DNA from: Pseudomonas mohnii
GTDB taxonomy: Bacteria; Pseudomonadota; Gammaproteobacteria; Pseudomonadales; Pseudomonadaceae
DNA: 64,000 nt
NCBI RefSeq assembly: GCF_900105115.1
Contig: NZ_FNRV01000001.1
Span: forward strand, 558,001-622,000
Reading direction: 5' to 3'
Positions within the stretch are counted from its first letter, which is position 1, and each line of letters starts with the position of its first letter. A model generated the notes under the pieces. It did no database searches. It saw only the letters and a list, made by a program, of their open reading frames with translations, and was not told the origin of the DNA. Below, piece after piece: positions 40,709 through 49,882 of this stretch. The position numbers and the translations under genes are program-made.

Positions 40709-41186
40709 GAACAACGAGGTCGTCGACGAAACCTGGCACCTGCTGCCCAAGGACTTCAGCATCGACGAGATCACCAACTGCGACGACTACATCGTCCCGT
40801 TGGCACTGTGGCGCGAACACAGCCGTATGCTCAAGGCCCGCGATGGCGGCCTGGGCGTATGGCTGGATGCCGATGAAGAAGCCGAAGAGATCGGTGACGA
40901 CGTGGCGAACTTCAAGGTCATCGCCTTGAACTTCCCGGCCTTCACCGATGGCCGCAACTACTCCAACGCCCGTCTGCTGCGTGACCGTTATGGTTTCAAA
41001 GGCGAACTGCGGGCGATTGGCGATGTGTTGCGCGACCAGTTGTTCTATCTGCATCGTTGCGGTTTCGATGCCTTTGCATTGCGTGCCGACAAAGATCCGT
41101 ATGAAGCGCTGGAAAGCCTCAAAGACTTCTCGGTGACTTATCAGGCCGCCACCGACGAACCGCTGCCGCTGTTCCGTCGCCGTTGA
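40692..41186 (+). CDS. DUF934 protein coupled to sulfite reductase
   Basis: The product is 164 aa, full-length DUF934, with the typical LGVWLDADEEAEE and FPAFTDGRNYSNARLLRDRYG segments. The family is almost always encoded just after cysI and is taken to be an accessory factor in sulfite or sulfate assimilation; its biochemical role is unproven. Start at 40692, inside the end of cysI, as in other pseudomonads. Confidence 0.92.
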   Translation: MQRIIKNNEVVDETWHLLPKDFSIDEITNCDDYIVPLALWREHSRMLKARDGGLGVWLDADEEAEEIGDDVANFKVIALNFPAFTDGRNYSNARLLRDRYGFKGELRAIGDVLRDQLFYLHRCGFDAFALRADKDPYEALESLKDFSVTYQAATDEPLPLFRRR

Positions 41187-41193
41187 TCGAAAC

Positions 41194-41221
41194 GCCTTGA
41201 ACCCTTTGCAGGGTTCAAGGC
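41194..41221. terminator. Hairpin between DUF934 and the LRR gene
   Basis: Perfect 11-bp stem GCCTTGAACCC/GGGTTCAAGGC with a 6-nt loop in the 50-bp space between convergent genes. There is no T run on either side, so termination may be inefficient. Confidence 0.5.
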
Positions 41222-41235
41222 GCTTCACCTTCCGA

Positions 41236-44200
41236 TCAGCGATTCGGAAGATTGGCCATAGGAATTGGCCGCCCCAACGCGACCCAATCGGTATACAGCC
41301 GCACTCGATCCTCAAGAACAGTGAACAGCCTGAACGGATTTTCCGCATCGGGCGTCCTCGCTTCCACGCACTGACGCAGCCAGCCCCACAGCTCCTCTGA
41401 AGCGTCCGCTGCCTGCAGCAGTCGCCATACCCGCGCTTGCAGGATCAGGTAACCCACCTGGAAATCCGCCGTCAGGCTCAAGCCATCGATAACACGCAGA
41501 AACGCGTCGCCCAACGGTTTGGCGGCCAGCCGTTGCCAGATCTGCTGCCGCGCCGCGCGCAGCACTTCATCACCCTCTTGCAGCCACGGCGTGGCACTGC
41601 CATATCCCTCACCCGGCTGGCTTAACCACAGATTGATGCCAGTCCGTTCACGGTGGTCGACCAGACGCGACAGTGTCTCTTCGTCCGTCAGCGGGTTGTC
41701 CCAGAGCCAGACCCGGTCCCGGGACACTGCCTGATTCAGTACTGCCTGGGGAACCCGGCTGATCCGGTTATGACGCAAGTCCAGCGAGGTCATGAATGGC
41801 TCATCGGCGATGCCGATCGGGCAGTGGCTGATCCCGGTATTGCTCAGTTTCAGCTCGCGTAGCGCCTTCATCCCCAAAACAACCGGCGCAATGGCCAAAG
41901 GGTTATCGCTCAGGTCCAGGCTCTGCAACCTGACCAGGTCGCTCAATTGCGCAGCGGTGTGCTCCTTGAGCTCCAGAAACGTCGACTTGAGGTTGAGCGA
42001 AGTGAGCCGCTTCATTTGCAGGATCGCTGGCGGCAAGCGCCCTTCCAGCACGTCATTCGTGTTGGGCAGACGCAGGTCAAGTCGCTCCAGATTCAACGTG
42101 CGCAGGTTAGGGAAACTCTCCAGAAACCCGTTGAGGCTTTCGCGTTCGACCAGGTGCAGCCCCTGCATCGACAGTTCGACGACTTCGTCGAATCGAACGT
42201 TCATCACCGGCAGGCGGTGGTAGTCCTCAAAATCCAGATCGAGCCGATAGCCGGAAAATGCCCCGTCGAACATGACTTTATTGGCTTCCGGGGGGCACTT
42301 CTGCCAAAGAAGCATCAGTTCGTCGGCAAGCTCGATCCTGGTTTCACGTTCGTACTCGATCACGTGCTCCAGCTTTTCAGCATTGTGCGCCGCCACCTGC
42401 TGAGGGGTCATGCCCACGGCGCCTTCATCGCCAACGGCAAGAAAATCCAGATCCATGTCATCGAGGTCCGACACGGTCTGATCGATCCAATGCACCAGAT
42501 CAGTATGCAGTTGTCGCAATTGCAGGGTAAGACGCTCCAGAAGCACTTGAGCCCCGGCACCGGCGCCCGCCAACAGCTCGTCGACCTGGGCGTTGGTGAA
42601 GTCCGGGTAAATATCCCTGACCTGCAAGCGCACGACTTCATGGCTCAGGGACGCCCCCTGAGGCGTATTTGGAAAACCGCCGCCGCGAAGTCCAGGGGAT
42701 TCGAAAGGCAATTTCGAATCCATCCTGCTCAGGCCGAGCATCAATTCGGTACGGCTCAATGTTCGCTCACCCAGACGCAGGCGCAACTCACCTGTCGGGT
42801 CGGGTGCGCGCAATGACAACGCGGTTCGCTCTTCAACGGATAACAGGTCGACCAGCGCAGTGAACAGGTCCGAGCCTTCACGGCCAGGTTTCAACGCCGC
42901 AGAAGGCCAATAGCGATCCGCGACCTTGATCAAGCGTCGGCAATCCGGCGCATCAAGCGGGCCACAGCGATCCAGCAGCCGACCACCCTCAGATGCTTCC
43001 AGCACCTCGATGCGCAAGGATGTCGGCCACCCAGGTAACCGCGCCAGAGAATGCAAGGCCAGGACATCGGATTCGGGGTGGACAATCGAGCGCAAGTACA
43101 GGCCTTCATAGGCCCGGTTGAGCCTGACATGCTGCTGATATTCACGCGCTTTATCGTCCAGCCGCCTGAGCACCCTCACCGCTTCGGCAGCATCGACCGG
43201 CCCTTCGATCTCCACGCCCGAACGGTCGAGAATTTGCTCCACAACCGCTTTCGGCAAACCGGGGTACTCGCGCTGGAACAAGCGGACCCATTCATGATCC
43301 GAGTGCTGGAGTGCCTGATAACGGGCGTTGAATAAACTGGCGCGTGTCGTCGGATCGGCGGTCGCCTCAAGCTCATGGTCAAGCTTGAAGCGGGCAATGG
43401 TATCGGCCAGCAGCGGAGTCGGCGGGCGCCCCGACTGCATCAGACGCAACATGTCATCGTTAACCGTACTCACCCGGGCAATCTGGCCCAGGACCTCGTC
43501 GCTGAAGGACGCGAACGGTGCACACACGCCGCGCATGAGTTCCAGGCGAGTCGCAGGCGGCTTCAGGGCTGGCGCGGATACGGGTTGAAGCGCTGTATCG
43601 GTCAGTGGCTGGAGGCTCGATTCACTGCTCGGCTCAGGAACGTCGTGAAGACTTTCGGCCACTCGGCCCTCGACCTTGAGTGCGGCAATCGATCTGGCCA
43701 GCGGCAGCGCATTGAGCAAGCCGAAGACCGTGCGTGTCACGCCTTCCGAGCGCTTTTCCGGGGTGTCACCGTTGACAGCCTGATTGATGCCATAACCGGC
43801 GTCGATGATCCCGGCCAGCACCAGCACGCCCTCGCCTCCGGGAATGAACAGCGCCAAAGGGCCCAGGCAGTTGATCCACTGTACGAGCGGCTCCACCACC
43901 GCGCTCAAGTCGTCCCGGTTGACCTGGGCATCATCACGGATGGTGTTGACGCTGGCCATGGCCGCCTGCTTCATGGTCAGCACCAATTCAGCGAACGGGT
44001 CAGTGGCCGCGGGTGAGCGCTCAATGCCCACATAGTCCTGCGGGTCCCAGAATCCGTCATTGTTGAAAAACCCGGCATTCTTTTTCAACCAGTGCTCCCT
44101 TGGGAACACCGCCATGCCCTCCAGCGCTGTCAACACGCCCGCATGGAAGGTGCCGTCTTGCCGATCATCTTCGACAAAGTGCATGGCCAAAGCCTGCCCG

Positions 44201-45147
44201 GTCTCGGCCACCTTGCCTTGGGCAACGATCCATTGGCGCAGGTGCTGGATGTCGACGAATTCATGCAGCGGTGAGGAGTTGCCCGGGATGTACAGCAAGA
44301 CCCTGGAGCTGGTGCGCTGGCGAAAACACCAGAGATCGGTCGAGGTGTAACGGTAGATCGTCAGGCGACCGGCGACGACGGGCGAATGGACGCGGGTTGC
44401 TGCATTCAATTGAGTGATGGTCAGTGCGTCCCAGGTCTGCCGCTCCGGCAACCCGCACGCCAGCAGCGCCAGTGCCATCCCCTCCTGGGTCAAACTGCCT
44501 TCCTGGTGTTGCAGGAAAGCGCTCATGACGAAGGCAGCCTTGGTCGAAGTCCTCAGGTCGCAAGGCGCCGCACCTGCGATCTGCTCATCCGAGGGCCAGG
44601 CGTTTTCAAGGTAGGCCTGATAGCGGGTTTTCAGATTCAACTCCCACACCCACTGTTTGAAGTCCGCCGGCCTGAGCGCGATTTGCGTGGTCGGCCCATA
44701 GACCTGCGGCACGGTTTGCCGATAGATGCCTTCGTACGTGTGATGGTTGCCATTGCCGTGGTCAGCAAATTCATCGACGTTCTGGACAATGCGAATGGAC
44801 GGGCCGACGTCGGGCGGTGTGTAAAGACCGAAAACGGTTTCAGCGAAACGGCCGTCACCGACGGTTTGATAATTGGACAGCAGCGCCTGTACCAGCGTCT
44901 GTGAGCTCGCCACCTGACCTTGCTCGACCCCGTCTTGCGGTGGATGTCCTCTATAGTGGTAATCCAGTGTTACCAACTGCGCGGTCTGCGGGTCGATGTT
45001 CTCGCCCCATTTTTTCCGGATCAGTTGTGTGCCGAATTGCTCGGGAGATTGCGGCAAGGCGCCGTTCACCATTGAGTTCAGTGCTTCGTGCATGGGCCGA
45101 TCAGTTGTGGCGAACGCAATGTGAGGGTCACGCGGTTGGTCATTCAT
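41236..45147 (-). CDS. DUF6543/LRR protein with truncated, cysteine-less NEL domain
   Basis: The product is 1303 aa from the ATG at 45147 (GGA site about 8 nt upstream; an ATG two codons earlier is possible). The N-terminal toxin-like region is of the same kind as in the 2192-aa protein, with a hydrophobic segment at about 425-450. One helical-cap/LRR module occupies about 920-1150. The C-terminus (1189-1303) aligns with the start of a NEL domain (PWL..., IWQRLAA, the RVWRLL helix), but at the catalytic site it reads VLEDRVRLY with Leu1278 where IpaH-type enzymes have Cys. The protein ends 25 residues later. It is therefore probably not an active ligase; it could be a decoy, an adaptor or a decayed effector. 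Confidence 0.8.
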   Translation of the reverse strand: MNDQPRDPHIAFATTDRPMHEALNSMVNGALPQSPEQFGTQLIRKKWGENIDPQTAQLVTLDYHYRGHPPQDGVEQGQVASSQTLVQALLSNYQTVGDGRFAETVFGLYTPPDVGPSIRIVQNVDEFADHGNGNHHTYEGIYRQTVPQVYGPTTQIALRPADFKQWVWELNLKTRYQAYLENAWPSDEQIAGAAPCDLRTSTKAAFVMSAFLQHQEGSLTQEGMALALLACGLPERQTWDALTITQLNAATRVHSPVVAGRLTIYRYTSTDLWCFRQRTSSRVLLYIPGNSSPLHEFVDIQHLRQWIVAQGKVAETGQALAMHFVEDDRQDGTFHAGVLTALEGMAVFPREHWLKKNAGFFNNDGFWDPQDYVGIERSPAATDPFAELVLTMKQAAMASVNTIRDDAQVNRDDLSAVVEPLVQWINCLGPLALFIPGGEGVLVLAGIIDAGYGINQAVNGDTPEKRSEGVTRTVFGLLNALPLARSIAALKVEGRVAESLHDVPEPSSESSLQPLTDTALQPVSAPALKPPATRLELMRGVCAPFASFSDEVLGQIARVSTVNDDMLRLMQSGRPPTPLLADTIARFKLDHELEATADPTTRASLFNARYQALQHSDHEWVRLFQREYPGLPKAVVEQILDRSGVEIEGPVDAAEAVRVLRRLDDKAREYQQHVRLNRAYEGLYLRSIVHPESDVLALHSLARLPGWPTSLRIEVLEASEGGRLLDRCGPLDAPDCRRLIKVADRYWPSAALKPGREGSDLFTALVDLLSVEERTALSLRAPDPTGELRLRLGERTLSRTELMLGLSRMDSKLPFESPGLRGGGFPNTPQGASLSHEVVRLQVRDIYPDFTNAQVDELLAGAGAGAQVLLERLTLQLRQLHTDLVHWIDQTVSDLDDMDLDFLAVGDEGAVGMTPQQVAAHNAEKLEHVIEYERETRIELADELMLLWQKCPPEANKVMFDGAFSGYRLDLDFEDYHRLPVMNVRFDEVVELSMQGLHLVERESLNGFLESFPNLRTLNLERLDLRLPNTNDVLEGRLPPAILQMKRLTSLNLKSTFLELKEHTAAQLSDLVRLQSLDLSDNPLAIAPVVLGMKALRELKLSNTGISHCPIGIADEPFMTSLDLRHNRISRVPQAVLNQAVSRDRVWLWDNPLTDEETLSRLVDHRERTGINLWLSQPGEGYGSATPWLQEGDEVLRAARQQIWQRLAAKPLGDAFLRVIDGLSLTADFQVGYLILQARVWRLLQAADASEELWGWLRQCVEARTPDAENPFRLFTVLEDRVRLYTDWVALGRPIPMANLPNR

Positions 45148-45277
45148 GTGCATTCCATGGCAAACATTGGGAACACCAACATAACCCTCCACCACGCCCT
45201 CGAAAGCAGGACGGATCGACTCCTGACCTCGGAGAATTCGCCACGTTCTGGAGGACAACCCTGCAGATTGCCAGGCG

Positions 45278-45304
45278 AAAAAAAACCGGGGCAAATGCCC
45301 CGGT
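45278..45304 (-). terminator. Rho-independent terminator of sohB
   Basis: Minus strand: ACCGGGGC/GCCCCGGT stem with a small loop, followed by eight T residues, 19 nt after the sohB stop. Confidence 0.9.
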
Positions 45305-45322
45305 TCGATGCCTATCGATGTG

Positions 45323-46345
45323 TTACCAGAAGCGCTGCTGGGTCAAGCGGCTCCACCAGCTCAGCAGAACGCGATCGACCGAACTGCTGGCCGCCATGCC
45401 GATACGCTCTTGCAGGCTCTTACGTTCGGCGTAGTGCAGGTGATAAAGCTCGGACTGCTTGGCGCGTTCGGCCAGATACTCATCACTGGTCTTCAGTTCG
45501 TCCACCAGTTGCTTTTCCAATGCCGCGACACCCAGCCAGATTTCACCGGTGGCCACCTCGTCGATAGCCAGTTGCGGGCGATAGCGCGAGACAAAGTTCT
45601 TGAACAGTTGATGGGTGATATCCAGGTCCTCCTGGAATTTCTCCCGCCCCTTCTCGGTGTTTTCGCCAAACACGGTCAGGGTGCGTTTGTATTCACCAGC
45701 GGTGAGCACTTCGAAGTCGATGTCATGCTTTTTCAGCAGGCGATTGACGTTGGGCAACTGCGCCACCACGCCGATGGAGCCAAGGATCGCGAAGGGTGCG
45801 CTGATAATCTTCTGGCCGATGCACGCCATCATGTAGCCACCGCTGGCCGCGACCTTGTCGATGCAGACGGTCAACGGCACGCCCGCTTCACGGATACGCG
45901 CCAGTTGCGAGGAAGCCAGGCCATAGCTGTGGACCATGCCGCCGCCGCTTTCCAGGCGCAGTACGACTTCATCCTTGGGGGTGGCGAGGGTCAACAGTGC
46001 GGTAATTTCATGACGCAGGCTTTCAGTCGCTGACGCCTTGATGTCGCCATCGAAATCCAGCACGAACACCCGGGGTTTGGCCTCGGTTTTTTTCTTCTGC
46101 TTTTTCTCGGTTTTAGCCTGGGACTTGCGCAAGGCCTTGAGCTGGTCCTTGTCGAGCAGGGTCTGCTCAAGGCGCTCGCGCAGGCCTTTGTAGAAATCAT
46201 TGAGCTTGCTGACTTGCAACTGCCCGGCAGACTTGCGTCGACCTTTGCTGCGCAATGCCGCAAAACTGGCCAGGACCACCAGAATGGCGATCACCAGGGT
46301 CACGGTCTTGGCCAGAAAACTGGCGTACTCGGTGAAAAACTCCAC
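45323..46345 (-). CDS. sohB: SohB, inner-membrane S49 family serine protease
   Basis: The product is 340 aa. It has an N-terminal membrane helix (about 10-32), a charged Lys-rich linker (about 60-90) and an S49 protease domain. The nucleophile serine is in DKVAASGGYMMACIG and the lysine of the dyad is expected in AGEYKRTLTVFGE. The start is a GTG at 46345 with a GAGGAG site 7 nt upstream. It is a periplasm-facing SppA relative; in E. coli extra SohB can replace DegP. Own terminator at 45278. Confidence 0.94.
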   Translation of the reverse strand: MEFFTEYASFLAKTVTLVIAILVVLASFAALRSKGRRKSAGQLQVSKLNDFYKGLRERLEQTLLDKDQLKALRKSQAKTEKKQKKKTEAKPRVFVLDFDGDIKASATESLRHEITALLTLATPKDEVVLRLESGGGMVHSYGLASSQLARIREAGVPLTVCIDKVAASGGYMMACIGQKIISAPFAILGSIGVVAQLPNVNRLLKKHDIDFEVLTAGEYKRTLTVFGENTEKGREKFQEDLDITHQLFKNFVSRYRPQLAIDEVATGEIWLGVAALEKQLVDELKTSDEYLAERAKQSELYHLHYAERKSLQERIGMAASSSVDRVLLSWWSRLTQQRFW

Positions 46346-46545
46346 AGGGACTCCTCAAACGATGCGCGGCATGAACGCGCGCGGATAACTCCAGCATACC
46401 CATGCGCCGCCCTTGCGACCAGCTGTGAAACCTCTGGCAACGGGCGTCTAACGAGCATTTCAAACAAGCGTATGTTTTTTCATTGACAGCTCACCGCCAT
46501 CCTCATAACCTCGCCGAACCTTCAACGTACCGGGACGACGCGGAC

Positions 46546-47256
46546 GTGGGCAGTATCTATTTGATTCGACATGGCCAGGCCTCCTTTGGTGCAGACGACT
46601 ATGACGTCCTGTCGCCCACCGGTATTCGCCAGGCGGAAATCCTCGGTCAACACCTGGCAGAACTCGGCATCCGCTTCGATCGATGCCTGTCCGGCGACCT
46701 ACGCCGCCAGCAACACACGGCCAACAGTGCGCTGGAACAGTTTGCCGCCGCAGGCCTGCCGGTCCCGATCCTGGAAACCGATTCCGCCTTCAATGAGTTC
46801 GACGCCGACGCGGTGATCCGCGCCCTGCTCCCGGCCATGTTGCCGGACGAACCGGAAGCATTGGACATCCTGCGCAATGCCGCGCAAAACCGCGCGGAGT
46901 TCCAGCGCATATTCGCCCTGATCATCGAGCGCTGGCTCGCCGGCACTTACGACACTCCGGGCCTGGAAAGCTGGCTAAGCTTTGTCGAGCGTGTGCAGGC
47001 CGGTCTGAACCGGATTCTCGAACAGGCCGACAACACGCAGAAAATCGCCGTGTTCACCTCCGGCGGCACCATCACTGCCCTGCTGCACCTCATAACGCAC
47101 ATGCCTGCAAAGCAGGCTTTTGAACTGAACTGGCAAATCGTCAACACCTCGCTCAACCACCTGAAGTTCCGTGGTCGCGAGGTGGCACTGGCTTCCTTCA
47201 ACAGTCATGCGCACCTGCAACTGCTGAAGGCCCCGGAACTCATCACGTTTCGTTGA
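46546..47256 (+). CDS. Histidine phosphatase (phosphoglycerate-mutase-like) family protein
   Basis: The product is 236 aa from the GTG at 46546, so that the protein opens with the catalytic strand IYLIRHGQASFG (RHG motif). The open frame extends 21 codons further up without family match. The second conserved region, FTSGGTITALLHLI, holds the substrate-binding loop. It is a cytoplasmic phosphatase of unknown substrate in the broad GpmB/CobC-like superfamily. It lies 64 nt before the SCP2 gene, so they may be co-transcribed. Confidence 0.88.
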   Translation: MGSIYLIRHGQASFGADDYDVLSPTGIRQAEILGQHLAELGIRFDRCLSGDLRRQQHTANSALEQFAAAGLPVPILETDSAFNEFDADAVIRALLPAMLPDEPEALDILRNAAQNRAEFQRIFALIIERWLAGTYDTPGLESWLSFVERVQAGLNRILEQADNTQKIAVFTSGGTITALLHLITHMPAKQAFELNWQIVNTSLNHLKFRGREVALASFNSHAHLQLLKAPELITFR

Positions 47257-47320
47257 GTCCGGACTATTGTGACCCTGGCTGTAATCACCCAGCTCCTATT
47301 ACCCAAGAAAGGATCGAACC

Positions 47321-47635
47321 ATGACCTCCGTAGCTGATGCCGTACAAGCAATGAAAGCCAAGTTCAACCCAGCCGCTGCTGCCGGTCTGGACCTGGTTTT
47401 CGGTTTCCGCATCGACGACACCAAGAACTTCTCGCTGGTTGTCAAAGACAGCACCTGCGAGCTCAAAGAAGGCGAGAACCCGGACGCCCAGGTCACTCTG
47501 GTGATGGACGGCGAAACCCTGGAAGGCATCGTCAGCGGCGAAACCGATGGCATGCAAGCGTTCATGGGCGGCAAACTGCGCGCTGAAGGCGACATGATGC
47601 TGGCGATGAAACTGTCCGAGCTGTTCCCGAGCTAA
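47321..47635 (+). CDS. SCP2 sterol-carrier-like domain protein
   Basis: The product is 104 aa, a single SCP2 fold containing LDLVFGFRIDDTKNFSLVVKD and a C-terminal GKLRAEGDMMLAMKLSELFP. Such proteins bind acyl chains or lipids in a hydrophobic tunnel; the ligand in Pseudomonas is not known. AAAGGA ribosome site 6 nt before the ATG. A 12-bp hairpin follows. Confidence 0.9.
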   Translation: MTSVADAVQAMKAKFNPAAAAGLDLVFGFRIDDTKNFSLVVKDSTCELKEGENPDAQVTLVMDGETLEGIVSGETDGMQAFMGGKLRAEGDMMLAMKLSELFPS

Positions 47636-47675
47636 GCCTGTCGCTCCCATTCCTCGGGAGCACACCTGATTGCCA

Positions 47676-47710
47676 ACGAATCCCGCCCCTAGTGGCGGGA
47701 TTCGTCGTTT
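47676..47710 (+). terminator. Hairpin terminator after the SCP2 gene
   Basis: 12-bp perfect stem ACGAATCCCGCC/GGCGGGATTCGT with a 6-nt loop, followed by CGTTT. The T run is short, so strength is uncertain. Confidence 0.6.
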
Positions 47711-47818
47711 CGGGGGCAAAGAATCGTTCAGCCATGGAATTGCCGTCTATATTTCTTGTGGCCGCATGCATCAGACACCGACCGATTGCCCCTCGATCCT
47801 TTTGCGCGAAGCACTGCC

Positions 47819-49777
47819 ATGAGCCCACCTGACGACCACGACGGCGTCAATCGCCGAAGTGTACTGCAAGGCCTTTCGGCAGGAGCCATAGGCGCCTGGA
47901 TCAGCCCGCTGCTTGCAGGGAGTAAAACCATGCCCGACACCCCCGCCGATCTCATTTTGTACAACGGACGCCTGCACACCGTTGACCGCAAGAAACCCCA
48001 GGCCAGTGCCGTGGCGATCAAGGACGGGCGCTTCGTGGTGGTTGGCAGCGATGCCCAGGCCATGGCCTTGCAGGGGCCGGCCACGCAAGTCGTCGACCTG
48101 CATGGTCGTACGGTGATTCCCGGGCTCAACGACTCACACTTGCACCTGATCCGTGGCGGTCTCAACTACAACCTCGAACTGCGCTGGGAGGGCGTACCGT
48201 CGCTGGTCGACGCCCTGCGCATGCTCAAGGATCAAGCTGACCGCACGCCCACACCGCAATGGGTGCGGGTGGTGGGTGGCTGGAACGAATTCCAGTTTGC
48301 CGAAAAACGCCTGCCGACCCTCGATGAACTGAACAAGGCTGCGCCCGATACGCCGGTATTCGTGCTGCATTTGTACGACCGCGCGTTGCTCAACCGGGCC
48401 GCGCTGAAAGTGGTCGGCTATACCCGCGACACGCCGAACCCTCCGGGCGGCGAAATCCAGCGGGACGCCAACGGCGACCCCACCGGCATGCTGATCGCCC
48501 GCCCCAACGCGATGATTCTGTATTCGACCCTGGCCAAGGGTCCGAAGCTGCCGCTGGAATATCAAGTGAACTCCACGCGTCAGTTCATGCGCGAACTCAA
48601 TCGTCTGGGTGTCACCAGTGCAATCGATGCCGGCGGCGGTTATCAGAATTACCCGGACGACTATCAAGTCATTCAGCAACTGGCCAAGGAGCAACAACTC
48701 ACCGTTCGCATCGCCTACAACCTGTTCACCCAAAAGCCCAAGGAAGAACTGACCGACTTCAAGAACTGGACCAGTACCTCGCACTACGGTCAGGGCGACG
48801 ACTTCCTGCGGCACAACGGCGCCGGGGAGATGCTGGCGTTCTCCGCCGCCGACTTTGAAGACTTCCTGGAACCTCGCCCCGACCTGCCACCCACCATGGA
48901 ACAGGATCTGGAACCCGTGGTTCGACACTTGGTTGAACAACGCTGGCCATTCCGCCTGCACGCCACTTACAACGAATCCATCAGCCGCATGCTCGATGTG
49001 TTCGAGAAGGTCAATCGCGACATTCCGTTCGCCGGTTTGCCGTGGTTTTTCGATCACGCCGAAACCATCACCCCGCGCAACATCGAGCGGGTCAAAGCCC
49101 TTGGCGGCGGCATCGCGATTCAGGATCGCATGGCGTTCCAGGGTGAATACTTCGTTGACCGCTATGGTGCCAAAGCGGCTGAACATACGCCGCCAATTGC
49201 CCGGATGTTGGCCGAAGGGGTGCCGGTGGGTGCTGGCACCGATGCCACGCGGGTATCCAGTTACAACCCGTGGACTTCGCTCTATTGGCTGGTCAGCGGC
49301 CGGACTGTCGGCGGGCTGGCGCTTCATCCCCAAGGCCTGAGCCGCGACACCGCGCTGGAGCTGTTCACCCATGGCAGCGCCTGGTTCTCGTCTGAACAGG
49401 GCAAGAAAGGCCAGATCAAGGCCGGGCAATTGGCGGACCTGATTGCGCTGTCGGCGGACTATTTCCACATCGAGGACGAAGGCATCAAAGGCATCGAAGC
49501 GGTGCTGACCATCGTCGACGGCAAGATCGTGTACGGCAGCGTCGAATTCGAGAAGCTTGGTCCGCCACCGATCCCCGTGGTGCCGGAATGGTCACCGGTG
49601 GCCAAGGTGCCAGGGCACTGGAAGCCGCTGGCGCCGCTGACGGCACAGGTCCATCAGTGTGTCGGCGCGTGCGCGGTACATGCACACAGTCACGAACGTG
49701 CGCGCCTGTCGAATGCGCCGGTCAGTGACTTCCGTGGGTTCTGGGGAGCGTTAGGCTGTTCGTGTTTTGCATTCTGA
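47819..49777 (+). CDS. Tat-exported amidohydrolase (YtcJ-like)
   Basis: The product is 652 aa. The N-terminus holds a twin-arginine signal (NRRSVLQGLSAGAIGAWISPLLAG), which supports the start at 47819 over a shorter version. The metal-binding HxH of the amidohydrolase fold is in NDSHLHLIRGG, with later ligands in FRLHATYNE, FDHAETI and GAGTDAT. The last 40 residues form a cysteine/histidine-rich tail (CVGAC, HAHSH, GCSC). It is probably a periplasmic metal-dependent hydrolase of amide or related bonds; the substrate cannot be read. A LysR gene follows and may control it. Confidence 0.88.
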   Translation: MSPPDDHDGVNRRSVLQGLSAGAIGAWISPLLAGSKTMPDTPADLILYNGRLHTVDRKKPQASAVAIKDGRFVVVGSDAQAMALQGPATQVVDLHGRTVIPGLNDSHLHLIRGGLNYNLELRWEGVPSLVDALRMLKDQADRTPTPQWVRVVGGWNEFQFAEKRLPTLDELNKAAPDTPVFVLHLYDRALLNRAALKVVGYTRDTPNPPGGEIQRDANGDPTGMLIARPNAMILYSTLAKGPKLPLEYQVNSTRQFMRELNRLGVTSAIDAGGGYQNYPDDYQVIQQLAKEQQLTVRIAYNLFTQKPKEELTDFKNWTSTSHYGQGDDFLRHNGAGEMLAFSAADFEDFLEPRPDLPPTMEQDLEPVVRHLVEQRWPFRLHATYNESISRMLDVFEKVNRDIPFAGLPWFFDHAETITPRNIERVKALGGGIAIQDRMAFQGEYFVDRYGAKAAEHTPPIARMLAEGVPVGAGTDATRVSSYNPWTSLYWLVSGRTVGGLALHPQGLSRDTALELFTHGSAWFSSEQGKKGQIKAGQLADLIALSADYFHIEDEGIKGIEAVLTIVDGKIVYGSVEFEKLGPPPIPVVPEWSPVAKVPGHWKPLAPLTAQVHQCVGACAVHAHSHERARLSNAPVSDFRGFWGALGCSCFAF

Positions 49778-49882
49778 ATCCCAGGCCTGACGAAGATCCC
49801 TGTGCAGAGGGGGGAAAAGTGATGCCTATCCGCAAGTGAACAGTGCTTTTACAATGCGAGCACTTCCGCCATCGGCCATCCC

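Noticed and set aside
38891..40777. 628-residue frame antisense to cysI, and similar long antisense frames at 4256-5932, 24299-26230, 60746-61846
   Set aside because: All lie opposite well-supported genes and have compositional, not domain-like, sequence.
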